Part shown: in pieces, positions 1 to 10,507 of the stretch
Numbering within the stretch: position 1 is the first letter of the stretch
Layout of the letters: each line of letters begins with the position of its first letter
Assembly (NCBI GenBank): GCA_000697335.1
Contig: JNEM01014611.1
Location: 1 to 22,192 of the forward strand
DNA from: Conidiobolus incongruus B7586
Lineage: Eukaryota; Entomophthoromycota; Entomophthoromycetes; Entomophthorales; Conidiobolaceae
Direction: 5' to 3'
DNA length: 22,192 bases
Program-made: the position numbers and the translations under genes
Notes under the pieces: model-generated
The model's database searches: none
Told to the model about the DNA's origin: nothing
The model's input: only the letters and a program-made list of their open reading frames with translations

Positions 1-1534
1 AAAAAATTAAAATTAAAATAGATTTTATCAGAATAATAAAAATTGATATATATTATAATAAATATAATAGATTGAAGTTAAATAATTTGAGAATATAATT
101 AAGATATCTTAAAATATATTATTATCCTTTTTGATATAATTCTTTAATTAATATAATTTGCTTTAATCTCTATATACCTATAAAAATAATATTTAATTAA
201 TATCATATATATCAATAATTAATTTATATCTATTATAAACTATATATATTAATAATAATTTATACTTATATATTTAAAGATGAATATAGAGATTTTTTTT
301 ATAAATAATCAAAATTGATTTAAATTAATTATTTATATATTAAATCAATAAATGATTATATATCAAGATTTAAATAATTTATTTAATAAAATATTTAATA
401 ATTGATTTATATTAAATTTATTATATTCATCTTTTTAATATGAATATTTGTTAATAATTTCACTTTGGATAACTAGTCAGAGTTAATTATATATAGATTT
501 TTTAAATAATCAAACCTATTAAAGGATTATTTAATAATGTTATAATATTTACACTTCAGCATTTTTGAATATTCAATATATTATAAATATCAATGTATCC
601 ATTATGATAATCTGTATTAAATTTTCATGAATATGCTTTCGGTATAATTCAAGTACAATAATGCAATTATATAGTTAAACTAATACTCATAATATATTTT
701 AAATTATATTCTATTCCATAATGAATTATTCATACAACTATAAAATATCTACATATTTTGTTAAATTAAATTTAATATTTAGGAATTGTTCAGAATTTAA
801 TTTATATTGTTAAATCATGCTACAATTTCTTAAAGATATATCTTAAACTTATAGTAATAATGATTTAGTTTTAATTAAATAAATATTCAACTGCATATTG
901 TATTATGGGTTATATTAATTTATAAATAATTCAATATATAAATTACATTTTCGATTAAACAAATTATCATCTATAAAAGCTAATATTATACTAATTAATA
1001 GGAGAGTTAAATGAATTAATCGATTTAAGAAAATTTTATTTTAAGAATAGTTCTGAAATATAAAATTATTTTAAAATATTATATCTTGTGCTTATATACT
1101 GGGTATTAATTGAATTTTATATATTTAATAAAATAAGAATATTCTCAAATTCAATAAATTATAGCTATAAAATGATTTAGATATAAATAATTTTAATTAT
1201 TATTTAATATGAATTCATTTGAATATCACACTATTCAGTATAAAAATTAATTTGAAAATTTAAAACTAAAATTATTTAAATAAAATGAATTAAATACCCT
1301 TATTTTAAATAATAAAAATTTTAATTTTTGGTATATATCAGTTGATTGTTATTAATCATTATAAATTTAAATGATAAAACCTCATTAATTGATCTGACTA
1401 AAATATTTAATCAAAAAGTAGATTAATTTTAAAAATAGATTAAACTTATTAACTTTAAATTATACTGCATAAAAATCTATATATTTTTATTTAGTATTAA
1501 TTTATATAAATTTAATAAAAATTCTAATAATAAT
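1..1534. other. AT-rich gene-free stretch
   Basis: This stretch is almost entirely A and T, with stops in every frame every few codons. I see no start-led coding segment, no tRNA-like or rRNA-like sequence and no clear terminal repeats. It ends where base composition changes abruptly near 1535. Short runs rich in alternating TA are common but none is a long clean microsatellite. Confidence 0.7.
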
Positions 1535-2090
1535 TGTGGCATTCTGTTACCTTGGATAAACAAGAACAAGAAACCAGTCCTGAGAACCATCACAAGGATA
1601 CTCCATTGCACAGCCACACCTCCACAAACTCTTAAAATACCTTTAAATATACCAGTATCTTCTATCATGGAAGCTTGGTTTTTGGTTTCTACTCAAAATT
1701 ACATTTCTACTGCCAATTATCCTCTTCTATATCCATCACCTCCAAGCGTAACACCCCCACCTTAGTGCTACTAAAATCACCCATTAACTTATTACCAGTT
1801 ATATTATTCAAAATACTTATTTCAATAATAAATTGAATCCTACTACAACTTTTGTTTATTTTTGTACTCATTGCTACATGATTTTACAACATGGCTCTCA
1901 TTCGTTCCAACTTGCCCAATTTGCAATTAATACCATATAATAAACCTAATCGGGTAGCCATTGCGACCCAACTGGTCCTCTTGGCCCCCAGAATTGTAGA
2001 TCACATAGTCACTTATATCTCTGACCATTGTAGTGAAATATTGGAGCTGACATTAATACCATTAGCTAATCTCGTTACAATAATTAATTA
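1535..2090. pseudogene. Two less AT-rich islands, probable decayed coding DNA, not identified
   Basis: Two islands, about 1535-1790 and 1880-2090, have clearly more C and G than the flanks and use codon-like triplets such as ATT CGT TCC AAC TTG CCC on the plus strand. On the minus strand 1477-1668 is open for 63 residues with a hydrophobic middle, and around 1700-1790 the minus strand reads GVLRLEVMDIEEDNWQ. On the plus strand 1891-2097 is open for 68 residues. None of these matches a family I recognise and the frames do not join into one gene. The composition suggests former coding sequence that has decayed. The strand and the family are both unknown. Confidence 0.3.
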
Positions 2091-2463
2091 TTATTAACCT
2101 TTTAATAATTATTATTTACCTTACTAATAATATGATGTAATGTTCTTGTTAAAGGTTTTATTACAAATATCAAATTAATATATTTATAATATTATAAAAT
2201 TTTGAAAGATATTACATCATACTTTATTATTATATAAAATAACTCAGTCAATATAAATTAATGATATTCATTATAAAACTGATTAATGATTTTTTTTGTT
2301 AATTTTAGATGATTGCATGATTATCGAAAGCATTAATCATATCCATCTGAATATTAGGTATTTATAAATTAATTGCTAATTTAGAATGAAAATTATATTT
2401 ATTCAATATACATGTTTATAAATATATGCTTAGAATTATAGCACTATTCAGTCAACATTAAAC
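2091..2463. other. AT-rich spacer
   Basis: The composition returns to nearly pure A and T between two decayed islands. There is no open frame of note, no hairpin I would call and no RNA gene signature. Confidence 0.6.
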
Positions 2464-3330
2464 ATGAAATTCATAAAACCTATGCTCTTTTCAATTAGCA
2501 TATTGACCACATTAGCTTATAATAATATGACCAATGATCTAAAGTAGATGAAATCAGTATTGAAAATGGATTATTAAAATTTTCATTTCAAGTCTTAGTT
2601 GGAAAATATTTTCAATCTTCTCAGAACTTTCGTTGAAGATTAAGGAGAAAATTTATCAAATTTAGGCAATTTCTCAAGTTACAAATTCCCACTTAGCTTC
2701 GAAATCCTCTTCTCTTGGAAGTTTCTAGATATTGAATCCATTCTACTTTAGAATATTATCCCTTGTTCAAGGTAGTTAACTTTAAATGCATGATTGGATG
2801 TCCTTACTACGGGGTAACCAAAGCCTTCAACCATGTAAGATATGATAAATTTGCCATAGTTGAGTTTGAAACTACAGCCAAAGAGATTGTTATTACACAT
2901 TGAAGTACTGCCAATATTCGTATTTGGCTAGGAAATTTCAGATATGGTAAAGTAATAATGCCCAACAGTCCTGAAAATGTATCGGTACAGGAAGGATTCT
3001 TCAGAGTCTACTAGCTCGATGCGGCTAGAATCAATGAATATCTTATGGCAATTCTTAATTGTCTTAAGGATTACAAGTTTGTATTAGCCTGCCAGATCAC
3101 TATGTTAGCAATCCAGCGTTTTTCAAATATCTAATTAGATTAAACTTGAAAATTACCAGATGTACAAATAACGGCGACTAAATCAGTCATTAGGATTTTC
3201 ATTAATTATACTTTGTGCAAATTCCAGAACAATTTGACATCAATTTAAGCCATTTTACAGGCAAAAAGGTTCCCAGTATAGTTGGAAAGAAATCAAAAAT
3301 ATCTGGCTTCGTGATCACTTTTTCGGGATT
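2464..3330 (+). pseudogene. Decayed gene(s), possibly for a secreted protein, family unknown
   Basis: An ATG at 2464 opens with MKFIKPMLFSISILTTLAYN, a typical short secretion signal: a basic residue, then a hydrophobic run ending near an alanine. The same frame continues protein-like to about 2746 with interrupting stops. From 2760 another frame of the same strand reads protein-like to about 3310, with segments such as YDKFAIVEFETTAKEIV, IRIWLGNFRYGKVIMPNSPE and AARINEYLMAILNCLKDYKF. Base composition is much richer in C and G than the flanks. There are about a dozen in-frame stops and at least one change of frame, so it is not translatable as it stands. The N-terminal part faintly resembles small secreted surface-binding proteins, but I do not assign a family. 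The two blocks could come from two adjacent genes. Confidence 0.45.
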
Positions 3331-4457
3331 GGTAAAATGCCTAATATGGTATTATAAATATTCCTCTATTCTATAAACATTAGTTTATATATATATATAC
3401 ATATATATTATTAAATGCGCTTTAATGATATCATTTCATATAATAGCTTAAAATTTCCACTTAATTGATATAGAGTATAATATTAATAACAAATCAATTT
3501 TTGTTGAATTTTTATGAAAAGAAAATGAAAATAAAGTATATTACCTTAATATAATAATAGTTAAACTAATTATTTTGAATTTTATAATTATAAATAAACT
3601 ATAATAAAATCAAAAAAAATTTTTTTAAAAAAATTTATTAATTATTATTAAATAACAAATTATAGTTTAAATTATTAACATAAATTTTAATTATTTTTAT
3701 AAAATATTTTTTATTAAGTAATAATAATATGAACTAAATTCAGTTTAATATAATATATTTTATGAGTGCCATTATTTAAATATAATCTATTATAACATTT
3801 AGATTCATGTATCTTATTTTGGTTCAACAATTAAATGTCAATAAATTATACTAATATACAAAATGAATTTAATATATAATTCAAGACTGCTTGAAATTTC
3901 TCATTTAGTTTAAACTTTTTAATTGATATAATTCACGTAAGACAATGCATTTTGTCTTTACACAAAATTAAAGCATATAATTAATATTATTTGAGTTTAG
4001 CTGAATACTAAATTTAGTATTATTATTGATGCGAATTCACTACAAAAGCTTTATCTATTGGCTCATAAGGAAATAATTTATAGACATTCAAATATTGATT
4101 ATGAAATTCATAATAATTAGTGATTATTTAATAATAAATTTTGATTCAGATTTTTTCTTCAGTGACAAACATTTTAACTTAATATGCCGAATATTTTGAA
4201 GGCAAAGAATCGATTATGTTTTCAATTCAAATTAATCGAAGTTCAGTTAATACATAACAATAGTATTGGTAATTGTTTAAAATAATTGTTGAGTTCATTA
4301 AATATAATAAAATTTGGATTCAAATTATTTAATCCGAGATATTTTTTCAGTAAAGATGACTTAAAATGGAGTAGTTAAAAATTAATATAAAATTTGTTTT
4401 TCCTCAATAATTAATAAGTAATATAAATGAATTTTGTTCAAAAAATAATATATTAGT
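3331..4457. other. AT-rich gene-free stretch with a TA microsatellite
   Basis: Nothing coding is visible. A TA-rich tract with one C lies at about 3384-3409. The part around 3590-3740 is extremely poor in G and C and similar in texture to the block at 17281-18420. Confidence 0.6.
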
Positions 4458-4760
4458 ATGTATCTGACGGGGAATAATCTTGCCCGTAACGCAAGAAACT
4501 TGGATTACTACACTGAATAAAGAAGTCACATTGGAGGTACCACATTTCATGAACTGCTTGAACCTACCACTTAATAATCTCATCTTTCTATCTTCATTTC
4601 AAATATATCAAGTATTTACCTTATTCACAGTAAGCCATATTCGCCTAATTTCCCTTAATTTGTGTTAATATATTGTTTACCACTAGCGATTTCCCGTTTA
4701 AGCTCTAAAAGTATATTTTCTCCCATAATTACGATCGTCATATCTATCCATATTTTTAAG
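4458..4760 (+). pseudogene. Fragment resembling a secreted zinc metallopeptidase (deuterolysin/M35-like), decayed
   Basis: From the ATG at 4458 the frame reads MYLTGNNLARNARNLDYYTE, one TAA, then RSHIGGTTFHELLEPTT before two TAA codons. A Gly-Gly-x-x-Phe-His-Glu-Leu run resembles the region around the HExxH zinc site of fungal M35-type peptidases. Here the fourth position after the glutamate-leucine pair is Glu (HELLE) rather than the expected second His, so the motif is degenerate. The remaining bases to about 4760 keep a coding-like composition in shifting frames but no further match. Length is far below the usual peptidase domain, so this is at best a relic. The family link rests on one short motif and is tentative; a chance resemblance is possible. 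Confidence 0.3.
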
Positions 4761-6384
4761 CAATTGATAAAACTCTATTTCAGAGATTTTTCATTATTTT
4801 GAATATTATAAATTGTATTTCTAAACTAGGTTACGAGACCACAAAAATTTTACTAATGATAAATCAAGAGTAAATTTTCCTTTGACTAGTATAATAAAAA
4901 ACTTTGTATTCAAATATTTTTATCTCTTTATGTTTTAATTTAATAGATATATTAACTAATAATACAAAATGATTTTGTTCTATCCTATTGGTTAATATTT
5001 CATAAATATTTGTAAATCATAATATATTTTAAATAAATATTGTATGATTTAAATATTACTAATAAAGGCTGCTACTAATAGTTGTATTATGATACACATA
5101 ATATTATAAACATGTGTATATAACATATAATAATTCCAATTATTATATAATTTAAAGAAATTAATATAATTTTATAAGTTTATATACTTTAAAAATATCA
5201 TAATTATTCAATAATATTAATAGAATTAATAAGTAATAAAAACTTAAAAAATAATTAATATTTAATACTTAACCTAAAATTATAGGGTAAACTATGAAAC
5301 AATTGAGTAAATCAGTTTTCTACTCTAACAGTAAGGGTAATCAATTTAATGGCTCAACTTTTGAATTTGACATAAACTATTGAACTGATTTTTTATTGAT
5401 AAAAGGATTTTTTTGAATATTATTAGAACTATTAATCAAATTTGATTAGAATATTTGAACTGATATTTGAAAGGTAATGAAATGGATATATCAAAAAATT
5501 ATATCATAAATTCTAAAATATTTTTCAATATTTCAATTATTATTTTTATTCATTTTAATATTTATCACTATTTAAATAATAATAATAATAATAATAATTC
5601 ATTTTTGTAAAATTTTGTAGTTTACTTTATACAAAATAATTCAAAATTAGTAGAAAGAATTAAAATCAAAATTTAATAAATAAATAAATAAATATTAGTT
5701 GTACAAATATAAAAATCATATTCATAAGAGTTTATATAGATTATAAGAGTTAATTTATTCTAATATATTAACATATTTTTTTTACTTTGATATTATATAA
5801 AAACTCTAAATCAATAAACTAGATTTTGAGTTGAATAGTATTAAAATTCTACCAAATTCTTTTATTGTGAAACTTTTGTATTATATTAAACAAAGAGATT
5901 AGATTACCTCATAAATTAGTAATTTTTTGCTTTCAAGTACTATAAATATAAAAATATTAAAAATAAACATTAATCCATAATGATATAATATTAATTTTAC
6001 TTGGTTGACAATTTTTATAATAGTTAAAATTTCAATTCTTTTAAATTTTAATAATTTAATGTTTGTCTGTGTGATTAACCAATAAAATTTTCATTGCAAT
6101 ACAAATAATCTAAATCATCATTATATAAGTAATTAATGCCTTAAGTGAATAATCTATCTATATTATAAAATAATCAAAATTCATTTAACATTTAATCCTA
6201 TAAATAGATAAGTATTAATTGAGTTTATTAATAAAAACAATATAGAGTATAATTTTGTACTATTAATAAATAGTTTATTTATTCAGATATTAAAATCAAA
6301 AAATTATACCCATTAGACTTTGAAAAAGTTGTATATTATGATATATGCATATGTATATGTTAACTCTAAATTACTTAATAAACA
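4761..6384. other. AT-rich gene-free stretch with short tandem repeats
   Basis: No coding segment is supported. Simple repeats are visible: an AAT tract at about 5574-5599 and a TAAA tract at about 5675-5694. The last 100-150 bases should hold the 3' end of the minus-strand PSP1 gene; reverse-strand AATAAA occurs at 6274-6279, about 106 nt past its stop, but such hexamers are expected by chance at this AT content. Confidence 0.6.
5574..5599. repeat. (AAT)n microsatellite
   Basis: About eight uninterrupted AAT units lie here, followed about 75 bases later by a five-unit TAAA tract at roughly 5675-5694. Both lie in gene-free DNA. Confidence 0.85.
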
Positions 6385-8286
6385 CTAATTTCTGGAATTA
6401 ACAGAACACATCCAAATTCTGGTCTTGTATATCTTAAATAACTCTCTGACCAATTCTCTGAAATCAATTCGCTTATCACTCACAAAATAGAAAGTGAGCT
6501 TCCTACGATCCCACTGGTATTCTGCGTCAACAACTTCCATTGGCAAGTTGTGTTGCATAGCCCTAGTCTGACAGAACTGAAGTGCCCGCAATTCGTCCTG
6601 ACATTTGACCACCAGCATATTTACTTCACTTGGAAGAGCATGGCGATAAACCTTCTTAGGCTCAGGGATATCTGCGGAACTGGGGCTAAAGTTGGTATTG
6701 CCTGATTGAGACGCAAGGATTGAGGTTTTGTGAGCAACATAATCCTCCATAGTGATGTTGTTATTTATGACTTTACCAAGATCATTTCCACGATCTCCCT
6801 CAACAATGAGCAAGTCACCTACTCTTACAGTGAGAGTGGATCCAACTGGAATATAGAAAAGGTCAGTACGACCTGCTTTAAATTCAACGATTATAAAATG
6901 AGTAGGAAGCTCCCTAGGTTGAGGAGTTCCAGCCTTATTATTGATATCTCCATGATGATCTCTAGCTGACATGTTGTTGACCTTAGGAGATGATACTGAG
7001 TTAGAAAGCAAACTGGTATATTTGTTCGGAGTACCATTGTTGACTTCAGATGAGTTGATGCTTTCTGGAAGAGAAGGATCCATTTCAAGCTGGAATTGAT
7101 CTTCTGGATCTCCTTTCTCAAGTAGAGATTCCAATGCGTTGGAATTCTTGGCAGGATTAAAAATTTGAGGGGATGCTTTTCGAATTGGGAAAGCAGAAGC
7201 TGCAACCGAGTGGCGTCTAGTGAAAATAGAAGAATAATCCTCAAGAGTTAAATTCTGGAGATTATTCTCCAACTCAGGATAAGAGGGCTCATATAAAGGA
7301 CTTTCAGCATAGTTGGGGGCCATAGACATGCGTCGACGGAAGAAATCGTTAGCAGCAATAGGTGGAGCATGGTTAGACATGTCGTTGTTATTGGATGCAT
7401 TTCGTTGATTTTGAAATGCATGGACAGATCCTAACGAACCACGGCGTCCTAAGTTTGTATCAGAAGAAAAATTAGAAAAGAGCGAAGGATTCTGGTCAAC
7501 TGAGCTGAAGCGGGATCTTAATGAAGAGTTTGGCGGAAAAGAAGGGGATAAAGATTGATTTGGACAATATGAAAATCGTCTGAATTGATTATCAAACGGA
7601 ATAGATGACATGGGAAAGTCTGGTTTATCGGGACTTAAAAGATCACGATCTGGAGAATAGTGACTGTATCCCCATGAAGCATTTCTCATTCTTTCACCAT
7701 CCCCTAAAACACTATCATTCATCATTTTTGACATCATATCTCTAAATCGAGGAAGTGAAGAAGTTAAAGGACGATTGTTCTTATTATTGTTTGATACAAA
7801 AGATCTTAAATAACCAACATCATCGGTGCTACTTGAAGAAGAGGGAGAGAGAAGTGAAGCACTAGAGGTTCTTTTAAATGTGAAGGGAGCTTGAGGATTG
7901 AGGGGAGAGCTCATATTCTCACCTGGTGGTCTTAAATTAGATTGACCGGATGATGGCATTGGTAAACCTGGTGGAGCAGCCAAAGAACCACGACGAGAAC
8001 CACTTCCAACTACCTTCCAACTAGAGTCAGAGTCAGAACTGGAGTTGTTTTCGTTATTTGAAGGGTTTAAAGGGTTGTTAAAGCTTATTGACCTATTAGA
8101 AGGAGTATCGGGAGATGAACTTGGGGAAGGAGAATTGCTCTGAGGGGGTTGTACGGTTTCGGACTTTTTATAACCAAAGCTTTAATATAATTATAATTAA
8201 GGATATATTGTATTTACCTTTGTCCAGCTGTCAAGTTGAGAGGGAGTTTGTGGAGATGTGATAGTGTCTGATAAAGTTGACATCAT
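6385..8286 (-). CDS. PSP1 C-terminal domain protein
   Basis: Two exons are predicted: 8286-8218 and 8163-6385, giving 615 residues. ATG ATG at 8286 and 8283 starts exon 1; either Met could be used. The 54-nt intron (GTAAAT...AAAAAG) must end at 8164 to keep frame. The nearer AG at 8180 would give a 38-nt intron and the wrong frame. The C-terminal third is a PSP1 domain: residues about 445-498 (IVEFKAGRTDLFYIP, then VGDLLIVEGDRGNDLGKV) and about 533-610, ending KTRIWMCSVNSRN. The rest is low-complexity, rich in Ser, Asn and Pro, and probably disordered. It carries five RRxS motifs (residues 80, 218, 263, 300, 339), consistent with AGC-kinase sites. Yeast PSP1 was found as a suppressor of DNA polymerase mutants; its biochemical role is poorly defined. 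The domain call is firm and the function is not. Confidence 0.9.
8164..8217 (-). other. Intron of the PSP1-domain gene
   Basis: On the minus strand the intron begins GTAAATAC after ACAAAG and ends TTATAAAAAG before TCCGAA. Its 54 nt fits the other introns in this window. A TTAAT branch-point-like element sits inside. The acceptor is preceded by A rather than a pyrimidine, like the AAAG acceptor of one intron in the RNA-binding gene at 15788-15836. Confidence 0.7.
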
Positions 8287-10507
8287 TACAAATTGAAAGA
8301 TATTATACTATACAATTGTTAAGAATATTGGAGAAAAAAATGCAAATTAACTGCTAGTGAGATATTTTTTGAATTTTGCTATTAAAAAAACGGTATATTT
8401 TTAAGTGTTAGTATTAAAGATGTAGATTAAAGGTGGTTGTCTATCGTAATAGGGTAAATATATTGGTAGTATTTTTGTTCGATTATTAAATAGATACAAG
8501 AACGTGGAATCTAAATTTAATGAAGGAAGTTTAATGTATCTAGAGAGTTTGAGCCTAAAATTATGGTGACTGTAATTATGGCCCCTGAATAGCTAAATTT
8601 TGGAAATTTGTTGAATCATTTCAATTTAACAGACATTATGCCTTTTGCTCAATAGCCAATCAAGTTGACTTAAATAGATTATGATATTCTAAATACTATC
8701 TCCTTTCTCCAGACCAGCTCATCTCCTATAACAATTAAATTTATTGACATATTAACATTTTTATCATTATAAATTCATTCTTTCTTCTCTTAGTTCCAGA
8801 TTAGTCGAAAAATTTAAAATTTCAATAAAGTTTCTAAGCTTTTCCAAAGAAATAATGGTTTACTTGTCTGAGTAAGAAGCCCTTAAACTAGGTAATAAAT
8901 TCAGAATCACATATTGCATATATCTATTACATTAGTATTATGAAAAAACTATATTTTACGCTCAGTTTCTATAAAAATCTACAATATTCGATATTCAATA
9001 TTCAAATCAAATCAACTCTTCTAAATATTATCAATATTCATTTTAAATAAACTTAATTGAGCTAAGAGTAAAATCACGTGAAGTGTCAAGGAGTTAAAGA
9101 TTATTTCAATGAAACAAGAACCTGTAACAATATGCTTTTTTATTAAAGTTTATAAAATCTATTATGCGCAACTTTCACTATAAATCTTATCAATATACAA
9201 TCAAAAACTTGAAACTTATATTACCACTAACATAAATCAAGTCATGACAATATATTTAAAGAAATATATATATATATTCATGACATTATATGGATAATAT
9301 TTATTATATTCATGTATCAAACATATATATTTTGACCGCTAAAATGTAATATCTATTTTTCAGATTATGACCAATTAATAGAAAAATATATCTTACTTGA
9401 GATAAAAGTTTAACATTAAATATTCTACATCAATTTTCTATAAGGACTGTAATATTTTAAAACTTGAGTAATATAAGTCATCATATATCAAGATATTTAT
9501 TGAATTTTCTAATAATAATTATATATCATCATTCTTATTATGAATAATATTTTTTTATATTCTGCATACAAATTATAATCGCTTGATAGTTTATCTTTAG
9601 CAGAATTTTAAAATGTTTTTACCAGAAAAGTTAATAGCATTTAATTAAAATATTAATCATAAGACTGATTTTATTACATTCCTCAAAAATGGTTTGATAT
9701 GAGTATAAAGATATTGAACTATCATATTGGAATAAAAATTATCAAAATTATATGCACACATTAAAAAAAATTTTTTTCTCTGATAATTTTGTAGCTCAGT
9801 ATAAGCGTATTTAAAATTAATTCACAAAATTTATGTTTTATTATATTATTATACCATGAAATAACTTTTAATATTGAAATGATTGATTAATTTAAATAAG
9901 TCAAATTTTTATAAAAATGAAAATTGATTTTCAAAATGGTTTTGATATCTAACTAACCCTATTAATATTGATAAACAAAATATAAGATGATATCAAATTA
10001 TAATTGCCCAGTATAAAGTAACCTAAAATAATATACAAATATTTGTAAAGCTAAATATCTAATATGAATAGCTTTTGATAGTATTGAACATAAGCAATTA
10101 ATTGAGCAATAGTTTTATGAAACTATGTTATAATTTATATAAAGAAATTTGTGTCATAACCAAGCTACATTGTTATATAGATCAAGTACTGATAACTTGT
10201 CAAATTTAGATTAATCTGATTAAACCTTAAAATAACTTTAGTTGTACAATTTAAAAATAGATTATCTATAATATTAATTGTTGAGGAATTCATATTCACA
10301 TTAGATTTGAATAGGCATCGTTAAAATAAAAAGATTATTGGCTAGTTAATATAACTAAAACTACATGAAAAGAGGTGATGTCATAATGTAGCGAATATTT
10401 TATTGGACTGTTGGATAAGCAATTGATGAATAGAAGTATTTAAATAGTTATTATCTAATATTATCCCTAATATTATTGATGATAAATTGAAATAAGTTTA
10501 CTGTATA
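8287..10507. other. Intergenic region between divergent PSP1 and phosphoacetylglucosamine mutase genes
   Basis: The first 550 bases or so (to about 8850) are less AT-rich than the rest and probably hold the PSP1 promoter and 5' leader; a CCAATCA box lies at 8656-8662. From about 8900 to 10250 the DNA is AT-rich filler with no coding signal. The final 200 bases before 10508 should carry the mutase promoter, with two reverse CCAAT pentamers (ATTGG) at 10337-10341 and 10402-10406. I see no third gene. Confidence 0.6.
8656..8662 (+). promoter_or_regulatory. Possible CCAAT box upstream of PSP1
   Basis: CCAATCA occurs about 370 nt upstream of the PSP1 start in a locally less AT-rich segment. CCAAT is the binding core of the HAP/NF-Y complex in fungi. 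A single pentamer can arise by chance, so this is a weak call. Confidence 0.25.

Noticed and set aside
2464-3330. A gene using a reassigned code in which TAA and TAG encode Gln
   Set aside because: The neighbouring intact genes end at TAA and TAG, and this region also contains TGA stops and a change of frame, so decay is simpler.
6730-7244. Open frames overlapping the PSP1 coding region on both strands
   Set aside because: They lie within the PSP1 exon, have no recognisable domain and are shadows of its codon use.
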